A DNA stretch of 51,238 nucleotides from Mesotaenium endlicherianum. Lineage: Eukaryota > Streptophyta > Zygnematophyceae > Zygnematales > Mesotaeniaceae. The stretch lies in the NCBI GenBank assembly GCA_009602735.1, contig WELA01005182.1, forward strand, positions 67,464 to 118,701, in the 5' to 3' direction. The notes beneath the pieces are model-generated. The model did not search any database. It saw only the letters and a program-made list of their open reading frames with translations, and was not told where the DNA came from. A program made the position numbers and the translations under genes. Position 1 is the first letter of the stretch; each line of letters opens with the position of its first letter. Shown one piece after another: positions 31,287 to 42,720 of the stretch.

Positions 31287-34108
31287 GCTCGCAAAGCCCC
31301 AAAATTATTGCCGCAGGCCCAGATCTTCCACCTGTTACAGGTTTGTTAACTGTTGCCTTCGCATTTGGGTCGTATCCACCAGTATGTTTGCCAGCCTTAA
31401 GCTGGGATGTATCCACTTCCAGTACATTCTGACAAAATGGTATTTTTCTCGCTGGAATGAAGGAAAAAAGAGTAAGAGTGGTTGTACATATGACCAGGTG
31501 TTCTGTGCCTCGAGTTAATGATTGGGCAAGGTCGGATGTTCGGTGCGAGTCTTCTTCACCCCTAACCATGTCAAGTTGCAGTCAGGAGCAGCTCATGTTC
31601 TTAACGCAGTGGTTCTTGAGCTGAAGAAGGTGGGATGGTTGAGTAGGCTATACGAATCACGTTGGGCTACCAACGGCTACAGACGGTTGTTGATCTGTTG
31701 CACCTATAGCTGCAGCGTTGATGACACTGGTTCATAGAGAATACTCTTTCGACTTGCAGCTTCATCACTTAAGCTCGCAGGAAGCCGGCTCTGTCTCACT
31801 GCCGGCTTCTGAAAGCAAGGTTCATTTGTCAAATTTGTCTGATCATATTTTGCAGGGAAGGGACCCGGTGAAGGGCAGGCAGAGGAGAAAAAGGGATCGG
31901 TTGAGTTACGTGTGGAGACTCCAGCTCTTTCAAACGGCTCTGAAAGTTCTCCTCAGCAGACCAAACCATCTCCAGGATCACTATCTCGGCAAACTTTGCC
32001 AGGTACCTTCCTCATCTAGTACTTTAGTTGAAGTTAGGTTGGGTGTGTGTGCCCATGTACAAAGGGAACCTGTTTCCTGTAGCAGAGCTGGTCTTTGCCC
32101 GGGTCATGAGGGCAATATATCACTGGCTAGTCAGTCTTGAGCTTATGGTTGTACCTGTGTGAAAAGCCATGTGATATTTGTACATCCCTTTGTATCAGCT
32201 CTGATTTGACCTGTGTCTGGCAGGTCACATGTGCATTCTTAGAACTCAATGCTTCCGCTCATGGCGGCTTCTGGGTGTGGCAAGCAGGTCCACCAACAAA
32301 TGGCGGGCCCAGCCACGTGGGGACTGGTTCTAACAGGCGTGTGATAAACCTTATAAACTTCAAGTTTACCAAGCTAGATGAAGCAACGCGCAGCTTTGAC
32401 GACATAGATATGTTACTTGGTCAGGGTGGGTTTGGCAAAGTGTATAAGGGTTGGTTGCGCCCCGCGGACCTTCCCGGCCTCTTCACGGACACTGCCGCAC
32501 AGCAGCTTCCTGTGGCTGTCAAGCGCCTCAACCCGGACAGCTTCCAGGGTCAGCAAGAATGGCTGGTGGGGTCCCTTGCCCTGGTGGCTGTGTATCCTGC
32601 CGTTCTCTTTTGGGTCCGGTCTGAAGGCCTCTCTGGGGTCCCGTCTGAAGGCCTCTCTGCTTAACTGCCGTCTGGGTTTCATAGCAACAAAGAAAAAAAC
32701 ATCTCTGTCTTGTGATATTTGCGAGTGAGCAGCAAGAGATTCTCCTGCTTGGCAACTTGCAGCATCCAAATTTGGTGACGCTGGTGGGGTACTCCGCAGA
32801 CAATGGAGAGGGTTTGCTTGTGTACGAATTCATGTCCCAGGGCAGCCTTGACTACCACCTCTTTTCAACTCGTATGTGTTCTTCCTTCACTTCTCACTTC
32901 TGCTCTGTCTTGTTAATTCTTCAATTGATTGGTCCACATTTATTATGACGCTGGCGCTGCAATCACGTGGGGGAACCTTTATTGTGATGCAGAGGATGGT
33001 GCGCCAAGCCTGTTATGGAAAGCCCGCCTCAAAATTGCGCTCGATGCAGCCCTCGGGCTTGCGTACCTGCATGAGAAGAATGTTATCCACCGGGACTTTA
33101 AGGCTCCTAACATTCTCCTTAACGATGTATATCCTCATCATTTATCCCCTTTTGGTGGCTCCAGTGGTTCATAGAGGAACAAGCTTGAGCAGTATCAGTC
33201 TCCCTCTCAGACCTCAGTTTCTTTAGAAGGCAGCATTTCTTTTCTAAATGTCTTGGGTGCAGGTCAGAGTGACCTAGCTCCGTGCTTGCTAGACATGCTT
33301 TCATTGAGTATGGGCATTTCAAGGAGGAGCAAACATCTGGAGTGCTCGCTTCTCTTATTCCTGCTGGTCTTACTGGCAGGTCATGTGTGCCTAAATCAGA
33401 ACACCTACTGTCATATTTGTGCTCCTTGCAGAATCTGGATGCGAAGCTGACTGACTTTGGACTGGCAAAGACAATAGATGGCGATGCCAGCAAGTCCCAC
33501 ATCACTACGCGCATCATGGGCACCCTTGGATACCTCGATCCAAAGTACATGGAGACCGGTCCGTTGCTCTTTGGTCCTTCACCACCAAATGATGTATTGG
33601 ATCCTGCTCATGTGGAAGTTATGGTCAACACATCACACCAGCCACATAGTTATGAGGCATAATTTCTCTAGGTATCTTCTTTGTCAGATTTCGTGAAAAT
33701 AGTTGGAGGGTATTAGGACATCTGTGAGTCATGACCTGCTGGACTTGTTCACGACTGTTCGTATGTATGTGTACAGCCCACTTGACGAAGAAGAGCGATG
33801 TGTATGCTTTTGGAATATTTTTATTGGAACTATTAACTGGGAAGAAGGCCATGAATGATACTGGAGAAGGTGCACCCAAGAGTCTGCGCTCTTGGGCTCA
33901 GCCATACTTGGAGCTACGCAAGCCTGACCTGGCTGTGCTCGTTGACCCGCGTTTGTCCGGTCGGTTTTCCAACAAGGTGGCCCACAAGCTTGCCATAGCT
34001 GCCAGGCACTGCGTTGAGGATGATCCAGTTCGTAGGCCAAGGATGAGTGACGTGGTGGAAACTCTTAGACCTCTTGTTGTATCGGAAGTGGACTTTCCAG
34101 TACTTTAA
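31287..34108 (+). CDS. Receptor-like cytoplasmic kinase, RLCK-VII/PBL type (7 exons seen; 5' exon missing)
   Basis: Ser/Thr kinase that in plants relays signals from membrane receptor kinases. Exons: 31,287-31,340; 31,856-32,002; 32,288-32,565; 32,733-32,871; 32,993-33,126; 33,432-33,558; 33,777-34,108 (stop). All introns are GT-AG and all phases join, giving 402 residues from the first visible exon. A Ser/Pro-rich N-terminal part precedes [15 protein letters not shown]. Kinase motifs: [13 protein letters not shown] (about 110), VAVKRL Lys (about 144), [32 protein letters not shown], catalytic loop [11 protein letters not shown] (about 237), DFGLAK (about 257), [10 protein letters not shown] and [16 protein letters not shown]. 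The FQGQQEWL and HRDFK signatures and the lack of a membrane segment point to RLCK-VII. An N-myristoylation start (MG) was not found. All key catalytic residues are intact. Confidence 0.88.
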
Positions 34109-34405
34109 GCCATTGAAAGCTTACTATATTTGTACTTTTTCTGGGTGTTGTACAATCCCTACTGTATTTCACCTCTAGGCACACTTGCACGAGCAACTTC
34201 TGGCTTGGTGGATTATATGCAAAGACAAAGGTGTTGCACACATGGACATTGCAAACTGGTTCCTATGTCGTGCCAACATGTAGCGGAACCTAGTTCTGTG
34301 TGAAAGTTGTGAAGTGGCTTATGCTTTGTGGAACTCTAGTACAGAATTGCTCTTCTTGCCCTTCTCCATCCGTGCTTGTGATCGGACGCTGTTGACACTC
34401 ATCAA
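34109..34405. other. Kinase 3' flank, no further feature
   Basis: About 300 bp after the kinase stop, AT-rich, presumably including the 3' UTR. No gene seen. Confidence 0.4.
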
Positions 34406-35576
34406 TGTCGTGCTAAATAAGGTCGGGTCAGCCTAAGTCAAAACTGCTCTAACTAGTGGGTGTTTTTGCAGGCTTTGCTGCGATGGCATCATACCACTCA
34501 ATGGAAATGCGTGATAGCATAGAAGGAAAAACACGAGTGCCTTCAATACAAATACAAACAGGCCAAAAGTAGGTGAGAAACGCCATGTCTTCATCACGAA
34601 GTTTGTATTAATGAGAATGAGCACCACGTTACATTGCCGGGTGATATAACTAATGAGGTATGACCCACAAGATTACCAGTAGCACACTTGCATGATCATC
34701 TTAGAGTGGTCCTTGCATGAGAGAGTAAGCTTGTGATTTTGCTCACCACAAATAGGTCTAGCATGTCAGTCGAGACCCGTGATGTAGGTGGAATGCACCT
34801 CACAAAGACTCACGAGTGGAACCTGGAAACACAGAAGGGGTTGCCTTCACTTTAACCTTATAAACTTACACAACTCTGCTACAATGGACTTCCATAAGAT
34901 AGTTGTTAGAGGCAATTTATCTTAAATGCAACTTGAATATGCCTGGCACAGTGGTGTCTTGTCCCTTTCTAGGTCAAAAGCAAGCAAGCGAGGCACATTC
35001 TATTCAAAGCATGAATACGCTGCAAGCTAATCCTTCCTGCGTGCGATTGGTAGGCCGGATCTTACCTTGGCCAAATGCATGATCGTTATAGCCTTCTATG
35101 GAATTTTAATGATCTATTCTAGTTTCCTAAATGTTGTCACGAGCACCCTCACCAATTTGAGGTGATGTGGCAAGGTATAACTATGTCAATTTAGGGCAAC
35201 AAGCTTCGTTATGGTGGTAGGTTTTTAGAGCAATCGAAAGCAAGACAAATAAGAAAGTGAAAGCATGACGTTTAAATTGCTACGGACGGTTGTAGAAGAA
35301 CTCTATGGAAATGGGCATAGTCAAATCTGATAGATACTACCAAATGACACACTGCTGATGTCGTGCAATTCCCCTTGAATAAATTTGCAAGAGGATAGCA
35401 AGTCAAATTAGCCAGTTTTAGGTCAAAAGGACACGCTTACATTATACTAAAAAGAGGTGGCAAGTTTTGGGATGTGTTGGGTGCCAACACATCAACATGC
35501 ACCTTCCTAAAAATTACTTATGTAGCAAGTATATAAACAAGAGCTAGAAATTAGAGAGGCATTCTAGAATCACCCT
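34406..35576 (+). repeat. Diverged LTR copy E0
   Basis: Starts TGTCGTGCTAAATAAGGTCGGG like the LTR at 35,577. Shared words follow in the same order: CAGGCTTTGCTGCRATGG, ACTAATGARGT...CCACAAGATTACCAGTAGCACA, TTTTGCTCACCAC, CTTACCTTGG. It is much more diverged than E1-E4, so it is an old insertion. No coding sequence. Confidence 0.55.
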
Positions 35577-36870
35577 TGTCGTGCGGTAGGAGGTCGGGTG
35601 CGTACTATCGACACAAGCGATGCACAATAAGCAAGCAGGCTTTGCTGCAATGAAGTCTATAATACATATAGCTTTATAGCCAAAAAGACAGTCAAGCGTC
35701 AAATGTTTTAATAAGGGGTGTGTACTTTCCAGAGTGAGCACCTCAAGACTGTAATTTGGTACGAAAACAACTAATGAAGTTTGGCCCAAAAGATCACTGG
35801 AAGCACATCATGATCTTCAAGAGTAGTCCTATGGCAGAGGTTATAAGCTGTGACTTTGCTCACCACTTGTGAAGTTCTTCAAGTGATTGGAAGCCAGCGA
35901 TGCTTGCTCTTCACAAGAGAGAGACTAAGTGGTCCTGAAAACACAAGAGATAAAAGTGTAAGCTTTACTGATAGTCTCTGTGGCTTACAGCTGGCATAAT
36001 TGGACTTCTAAAAAGATATTCCTCTAGGGACATCTCTAGTACTTATACTCCTGGAAGCCCGGCGTCGTATGCGGCGAATCCGATGCATGGAGTCACTCTA
36101 GGAGACTCTCCTATGTCCACTAATGTGTACAAGGCATGTACTAGCACTCCTCTAGGCTAAGCATAACTCTCAATCAAAGCAAAGCACGTAGAATATGCTA
36201 TGTGTCTCTCATTGGTGGAGCTTACCTTGGGTGATTCTACCTAGATAGCGCCTCAAAAGTGAATCTGAAACTTGAGGAAGCTTCCTCTTGGAGTCGGTGA
36301 TTCAGTCACCAAGTTATAGCCTCAATGATGCACTATACTATAGAAATGCAGGACTCATATAGGCTAAGGGGCTCGCGGATTTGTGCGCAGTAAGCTGAGG
36401 GTCCTTGGGATCACGAATGGTCAACAATGTCACCTTTGGGCACATTAGTCACAAGTTGGCCATTTGGTGTGTTTCCGCTAGGGGCCGAAAGCGGTGCAGA
36501 CTAGATCGCGCCTATCTCGCTTGATATTTGACCAAACGACGTGAAACCGGTGCCATTCGGAAGATGCTTTGACGCGCTACACTTTGATGACTTGGAAATC
36601 TAAAAAAGGTCAACTTATGGATGTGTAAAGTCAAAGCAAAGTTGGTCTTCCTAGGTTGATGGTTCACACATGTGGAACTTGGTTTTCTACGGCAACCCCG
36701 ACTCAATAAATCATAACACCCTTGTACTTGCCAAATTCCAGAACACCAGAATATTAACTTTCAAGAAGCCGTCTCTCTCTCAAGAAGCTACCACTTGTGC
36801 TCATAGATCCTCGTCTTGAATAGATGAAGTATTCTATTTTACTAAGTACTTTATCATCTGTTTCACTACA
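35577..36870 (+). repeat. LTR E1 (1,294 bp) of a plus-strand LTR retrotransposon
   Basis: TGTCGTGCGG...CACTACA: TG...CA ends, followed after one base by a Met-tRNA-type PBS. Most of it recurs at 37,474-38,607 and, in part, at 37,043-37,473 and 38,608-38,744. Confidence 0.78.
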
Positions 36871-36871
36871 C

Positions 36872-36883
36872 TGGTATTAGAGC
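36872..36883 (+). other. Primer-binding site of element E1
   Basis: TGGTATTAGAGC, one mismatch from TGGTATCAGAGC, immediately after the LTR end. It shows that the repeats are LTRs and the element reads on the plus strand. Confidence 0.78.
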
Positions 36884-36907
36884 TAGGCACTTTAGTAGCA
36901 CAAGAAG

Positions 36908-37042
36908 ATGGCTGATCCTCAAAATCATCAACGAGGTTTTGAAGGAAGCACTTCACCTCCAAAAGACCCTCCTCCAGCGTCGACGAAAGAGCCAACTCAA
37001 GTACATCTGCCTCAACAAGGAGCACCACAAGGAGGAGCACCA
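36908..37042 (+). pseudogene. First codons of gag of element E1, truncated
   Basis: ATG at 36,908 opens MADPQNHQRGFEGSTSPPKD, a Gln/Pro-rich N-terminus typical of plant gag starts. After about 45 codons it runs into another LTR copy at 37,043, so the body of the element is missing. Copia versus gypsy cannot be decided. Confidence 0.5.
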
Positions 37043-37473
37043 TGTCGTGCATTATGGGGTCGCGCTCGTCTGATCGGCATAAGCGACATATAAGCAGGCA
37101 AGGAAGAGTTGCTACCATGAAAAATGGAAATGCATGTGGCCTTAAGGCCAAAAGAAGGTCAACTGTCAAAAGTTTTAGTTAGGGAGTGCGTACTCTCCAG
37201 AGTGAGCACCTCAAGACTCTAATCTGGTAGGAAAACAACTAATGAAGTCTGGCCCAAAAGATCACTGGAAGCATATCATGATCTTCAAGAGTAGTCCTGT
37301 TGCAGGGTTTAAGTTGTGACTTTGCTCACCACTTGTGAAGTTCTTCAAGTGACTAGAAGCGAGGAGGGCTTGCTCTTTACAAGAGAGACACTAAGTGGTC
37401 CTGAAAAACACCAGAGGTAAAAGTGTAAGCTTTACTGATAACTCTCTGGCTTACAGCTGGCATAATTGACTTC
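37043..37473 (+). repeat. LTR fragment E2
   Basis: Begins TGTCGTGCATTATGGGGTCG and follows E1 to the segment TACAGCTGGCATAATTGACTTC, where E3 begins. Only the first third of the LTR is present. Confidence 0.65.
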
Positions 37474-38607
37474 TGTCGTGCGTTACGAGGTCAAGTGCGC
37501 AACATAGGTATAAGCAACACATCATAAGTAAGCAGGCTTTGCTGCAATGAAGTCTATAATACATGTGGCTTTATAGCCAAAAAGGGAGTCAAGTCTCAAA
37601 TGTTTTAATTAAGGAGTGTGTACTCTCCAGAGTTAGCACCTCAAAACTATAAACTGATAGGAATACAACTAATAAAGTATAGCCCAAAAGGTCACTGGAA
37701 GCACATCATGATCTTCGAGAGTAGTCCTCTGCAAGGGTTTAAGCCGTGACTTTGCTCACCACTTGTGAAGTTCTTCAAGTGACTGGAAACCAGCAGGGCT
37801 TGCTCTTCACAAGAGAGTAACTAAGTGGTCCTGAAAACACAAGAGCTAAAAGTGTAAGCTTCACTGATAATCTTTGTTACTTACACCTGGCATAATGGGA
37901 CTTCTCTCTAGGGACATCTCTAGTACTTATACTCCTCGAAATCCGGCGTGGTATGCGGCGGATCCAATGCATCTAGTCACTCTAGGAGGCTCTCCTATGT
38001 CCACTAATGTGTACAAGGCATGTACTAGCGCTCCTATAGGCTAAGCAAAACTCAAACCAATCAAAGCAAAGCACGTAGAATATGCTATGTGTCTCTCATT
38101 GATGGAGCTTACCTTGGGTGATTCTACCTAGATAGCGCCTCAAAAGTGAATCTGGAACTTGAGGAAGCTTCCTCTAGGAGTAGGTGATGCAGTCACCAAG
38201 TTATAGCCTCAATGATGCACTTATACTATGGTAATGCAAGACTTATGTAGTCAAAGGAGCTCGCGGATTTGTGCGTACAAAGCTAGGGGTTTTTGGGATC
38301 ACAAAGAGCCAACAATGTCACCTTTGGGGACATTGAGTTACAAGTTGGCCCTTGGGAAAGTCCCTTGGGGCCGGTAGGTGACGCGGACTAGATCGCAAGT
38401 ATCTCGCTCGATACTTGACCAAATGACGCGAAACCGGTGCCATTAAGAAGATGCTTTGACACGCTACACTTTAGTGACTTGGAAATCTAGAAAAAGTCAA
38501 TATACACATGCGTAAGGTCAATGCAAAGTCGGTCTTCCTAGGTTGATGGTTCACACAAGTGGAGCTCGGTTTTGTACGTCAACCTCGACTTAACAAATCA
38601 TGACAGC
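37474..38607 (+). repeat. LTR copy E3
   Basis: Begins TGTCGTGCGTTACGAGG and follows E1 through CGCTACACTTTAGTGACTTGG to AAATCATGACA, about 150 bp short of the E1 LTR end. It is directly followed by E4. Confidence 0.72.
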
Positions 38608-38744
38608 TGTTGTGCGTTACGAGGTCGAGTGCGCAACATAGGTATAAGCAACACATCATAAGCAAGCAGGCTTTGTTGCAATGAAGTCTATAATACATGT
38701 GGCTTCATAGCCAAAAAGGGAGTCAAGTCTCAAATGTTTTAGTT
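38608..38744 (+). repeat. LTR fragment E4, cut by element D
   Basis: TGTTGTGCGTTACGAGG to CAAATGTTTTAGTT. At 38,745 it stops at a run of eight C, the polypurine tract (minus strand) of element D. Confidence 0.65.
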
Positions 38745-38757
38745 CCCCCCCCAGCTC
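38745..38757 (-). other. Polypurine tract of element D at a truncation or misjoin point
   Basis: Just after the polyprotein TGA the minus strand reads GAGCTGGGGGGGG, then turns into fragment E4 instead of an LTR of its own. A homopolymer at a join may be a real deletion or an assembly artefact. Confidence 0.5.
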
Positions 38758-40218
38758 TCAGCCTCCAGCTGATGGGCTGTGTACGCTGCCTAAGGCTAGC
38801 TCAGAGCAGTCACTGAAAAACCAGTCTTCAGCTGGTACGCGGGCCAGTGGCGGGTCGAGGCAGCTGATGTGGAAGCCAAGGTTGCAGCTGTCGTAGAGCA
38901 GTATCTTGGCCACCTGGCCAGGACTGTGGCAGATCTGGCACGCCCAGTCTTTGGGCGGGTGCGCGTCGCGGGGACGAATCTGCAAGTCAAGGTTAGGAAG
39001 GTGGCATGGTCCACAATTCTTTGTGTGGTCCTTCTGAAGATGGCCATCGGCGCCTTCCAGCTCCAGAATTCCCGACGCCAAGACGCGCTTGACACGCAAG
39101 ATGACCGGCGAGTTGCTGGTGTCGAGGGTGTTCTTCGTCTGGCGTCGCAGGTACACGAAGTCACCTGCGGAAAACTGCAACACCCGCGGATGATAGGCTC
39201 CTCCACGAGTCATGGCGTACCTCAGTGTGTTGCGATGCTGTGCGATGCTGAGGTTATCCATGGCCATGGGCATCAGGCGCTGGAAGAGCTGCGCACGCTG
39301 CCCAATAAGAGCGCTCCACGTCTTGGAACTGTCCAAGTCCAAGACGTTCTCGGCCACGGTCCTGGCTGCAGCGGGCAGGACTGGCTGGCGGCCGTAGAGA
39401 AGGAAGTAGGGAGAGTGCGAGGCCAAGGAGGCCTGCTTATTGAACCTATACCCCATAGCCAACCACGGGAGGGCGTCATCCCAGTGGGTGCTGTCGTGGG
39501 CAAGGCAATACTTTCGCAACCCAAGCTTGACGGTCTGCACCATGCGCTCTGCAAGGCCGTCAGCTTGAGGATGATCGCGGGAGGTGGTGCGTTGGTCGAT
39601 CATAGAGCGCTCCAGCAGCTTTTGAAAACTGCCCTAGAACTCCTTGCCCTGGTCGGTTAGCACCTCAGCGCAGCCGCCAAAACAGCTAAGGACCTGATCG
39701 AGGAAGGCGTGAGCAATCCCCTCACTGACCTTGCTGGGCAAAGGCACAAGCTCGATCCACTTGGACATGTGCTCAATCACAACCAAGACGCAGAGGCTGC
39801 CTCGGTGAGACTTGGGCAGCTCCCCTGCCAAGTCGAGCGACCACCTGTAGAACAGCCCCTGAATAGGGAGGGGGCTGAGAGCAACGGTGCGGGCTGTGAA
39901 GCTCGAGCGCACACGGTCGCAGAGAGTGCAGCTGCTGACGATGTCGGCGAAGACCTTAGTCATGCGGGACCACCAGTACTCGGCCTGAGTAAGGCTGAGC
40001 GTGCGCTTGACACCGAAGTGTCCCAGTGCCTCGTGCACACGGCGCACCAGCTGACTGCATGTAGCAGGCTCGGGAACCACCAGGACGGAGCTGTCTGCCA
40101 TCACCCAGCGCACGCACCCCTCCATGAAGACGAAGTCGCGGCTGCGCTTGAGGACGCGCTCGCCCTCCCTTGTGGTGACGCCTGGAGCCATCACCTTAGA
40201 GGTGACATATTGCAACAT
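38758..40218 (-). pseudogene. Integrase of element D with C-terminal PHD-like finger
   Basis: Integrase inserts element DNA into the genome. Zinc-binding part: VRRVHEALGHFGVKRT and SSCTLC. Catalytic triad: D in YRWSLDLAGEL, D in AEVLTDQGKEF and E in DHPQADGLAERM. An in-frame TAG (39,634-39,636) follows GKEF. The C-terminal SH3-like part contains FSAGDFVYLRRQTKN. Where chromoviruses carry a chromodomain, residues near 38,812-38,945 read WACQICHSPGQ...LLYDSCNLGFHISCLDPPL...VPAEDWFFSDC, a PHD-finger pattern (C4HC3). Two ligands are changed, CDSC to YDSC and WFCSDC to WFFSDC, so this copy may not bind zinc properly. PHD fingers typically read histone H3 tails, so a role in target choice is inferred. 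Confidence 0.82.
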
Positions 40219-40383
40219 TGGGGCGTCCTCCCAAACATCATCGGGCCCCCGCTGCTAGCTGACCTGCTTCTCTGCTGCTGCCAAGGCCAAGCGCCGCGTG
40301 TTGACTGTCACCATGGCCAGGCTCGTGAGCCCTGCGGGCCGCACCTCGCTGTCCACAGTGAAGGCCAGGAATGCCGCTGCGTG

Positions 40384-42637
40384 CTATGCCACAGGCTCGT
40401 CCTTGTCATGGCGCGCCACAGTCAGGTCCTTTGACAATGGAAGAGGGTTACGGTTGAGGCCGTCGGTGTCCATGTTAGTGGACCCAGGGCGGTGATGCAC
40501 GCCAAAGGTGTACTCCTGCAGAATGAGCGCCCACCGTGTGTACTTGCCTGTCAGGCGCTCCGACGTCATGAGCCACTTGAGCGGTTGATGGTCGGTGACC
40601 AGGCGGAAGTGGGTGCCGTAGAGGTAGTGCTTGAAGTGCACGATCGCCCAGACTGCTGCCAGGCACTCCCCCTTGTAAGAGCCATAGTTGCTCTTGGCGC
40701 GGTTGTTGCTGCGGCTAGCGTAGGCCACCACATGCTCAAAATCCTCATGCTCTCGCACCAGCACCGCACCCAGCCCTGCCTGCGACCAGTCAATGTGGAG
40801 GACGAAGGGCTTCTTGTAGTCGGGCCGCCGCAGCACTGGTGCGCTCACCAACAGCTCCTTGAGCTTGTCAAANTAGCAAGTGAGATTCCCCCCTGCTCCA
40901 TCTCTCCCGTTCTTTGTGTATTTGAATGCAAATTGAAGATATCATTGAATGTGCTAGGTTGCAAATGTGAATCCTATTCTCTTTCATGGAACTTTCAGAA
41001 GGCGTACTATTGCCCAGCTTCACCTGCTGGGCCACAGGATGCTCTTGTTGCTGCCCTGCACGCTTTGGAGGCCTGGAGCACGTGGGTGGTTGTCCAGAGA
41101 GGGAGAGGGAAGGAGGGAGAGAGGGAGGGAGGGAGGGAGGGACGGCGGGGAGGGGGAGGGGGAGGGGGNGGCGCGCCACAGTCAGGTCCTTTGACAATGG
41201 AAGAGGGTTACGGTTGAGGCCGTCGGTGTCCATGTTAGTGGACCCAGGGCGGTGATGCACGCCAAAGGTGTACTCCTGCAGAATGAGCGCCCACCGTGTG
41301 TACTTGCCTGTCAGGCGCTCCGACGTCATGAGCCACTTGAGCGGTTGATGGTCGGTGACCAGGCGGAAGTGGGTGCCGTAGAGGTAGTGCTTGAAGTGCA
41401 CGATCGCCCAGACTGCTGCCAGGCACTCCCCCTTGTAAGAGCCATAGTTGCTCTTGGCGCGGTTGTTGCTGCGGCTAGCGTAGGCCACCACATGCTCAAA
41501 ATCCTCATGCTCTCGCACCAGCACCGCACCCAGCCCTGCCTGCGACCAGTCAATGTGGAGGACGAAGGGCTTCTTGTAGTCGGGCCGCCGCAGCACTGGT
41601 GCGCTCACCAACAGCTCCTTGAGCTTGTCAAATGCTGCCTGCTGCTCTGGCCCCCACACATAAGCAACACCCTTCCGCAACAAGTCGTTGAGCGGCTTGG
41701 CCAGCTCGCTGAATCCTGGCACAAAGCGTCGATAGTAGTTGGCGATGCTAAGGAAGGCCCTCAGGTGCAAGAGATCCATGGGAGGCAGAATGCCCGTGAT
41801 GGCTGAGATCTTGGCCAGCTGCGGCGCCAGGCCGCTCAAAGAGAGCAGATGCCCGAGGTACTCCACTTCTCGAGTCCCAAACGTACACTTGCCGGGATGG
41901 CACTTGAGCCCTGCGGCCTCCAAGCACTCCAACACGGCAGTGATGTGGGCCACGTGCTCCTCAAACATCTCACTGAAGACGAGCACGTCATTGATGTAGC
42001 ACCGGGCAAAGGGAAGCCCTGCCAGCTCCTTATCCATGACCCTCTGAAAGGTGGCCGACGCGTTCTTCAACCCAAAAGGCATCACCACCCACTCATAGAG
42101 GCTCTGTGCCCACCAGAACGCCGTCTTATGCTGATCCTCCTCGGCGATGGGAATCTGGTTGAAGCCCTGGCTCAGGTCCAGCACTGAGAACCAAGTGCAG
42201 GTGCCAATGTCATCAAAGATCTCGTCTAACGTCGGCATAGGGTACCTGTTCTGCTCAGTGACCTCGTTCAACCGACGATAGTCACCGCACATCCTCTCCT
42301 TGGACCAGTTGCCTAAGGCATCCTTCTTGGCTGGCATGACCGTGGGCGCGGCATAGCAAGACAAAGACTCCCTGATGAGCCAACTATCCTCCAGCTTGCC
42401 TGTCTGTGCGCCGATCAGACCATCCTCAAAGTGACTGTAACGATATCTCTTGAGGAAGATAGGCTCCTTGGACGTGAGAGGGATCCGCATGGGATTCCCC
42501 TTGTAGCGCCCGAGGTCGTGCATGTCGCTAGCGAAGCTGACGCTGCGTCTCCCATCCAGCAGTGTCGTCAGCTGTGCCGCCTGGACGTCAGTGAGAGTCC
42601 CCCCCCGCTTCCATGTAGGCGCAGATGGTGAGGGCTC
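40384..42637 (-). pseudogene. RT and RNase H of element D (mutated active site, misassembled 3' part)
   Basis: Continues the methyltransferase frame after one TAG (42,638). RT motifs: KERMCGDYRRLNEVTEQNRY, WFSVLDLSQGFNQIPI, YEWVVMPFGLKNASATFQ. The catalytic box reads ARCYINDVLVFS near 41,990, Asn instead of the first Asp of Y-x-D-D, a G-to-A change that should abolish polymerisation. RNase H: VLHIDWSQAGLGAVLV and VTDHQPLKWLMTS. The stretch 40,410-41,632 holds a duplicate of 463 bp around two N bases; collapsing it gives one continuous RNase H that ends at TAG 40,384. A second in-frame TAG lies at 40,255 between RNase H and integrase. Confidence 0.85.
40410..41632. repeat. Assembly duplication: 463-bp direct repeat around an N-bracketed foreign insert
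   Basis: 40,410-40,872 equals 41,170-41,632 base for base as far as I compared. Between them, bounded by N at 40,873 and N at 41,169, lie 295 bp (40,874-41,168) that match 44,487-44,781 inside the hAT element. This looks like an overlapping contig pair scaffolded around a stray contig, not a biological event. Confidence 0.8.
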
Positions 42638-42720
42638 CTACCCTGCAGCCGGCTCCTCCTGCCCTGCTGCTGGCGTAAGCTGTGGCGCTGCTGGTTTCAC
42701 TTGCCCTGCAGCTGTCTGTG

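Noticed and set aside
32137-32664. 175-residue open frame as a complete protein
   Set aside because: It extends through intron sequence on both sides of a kinase exon (32,288-32,565).
35577-38744. Satellite DNA
   Set aside because: The repeats have TG...CA ends, and one copy is followed by a Met-tRNA primer-binding site and a gag start, so they are LTRs.
38869-40434. Plus-strand open frames of 263 and 241 codons
   Set aside because: They are antisense to the integrase and RNase H of element D and show no motif.
40868-42523. Single 551-residue RT protein as written
   Set aside because: Its last part reads across an N into a misplaced 295-bp fragment; the true RNase H continues at 40,409 after collapsing the duplication.
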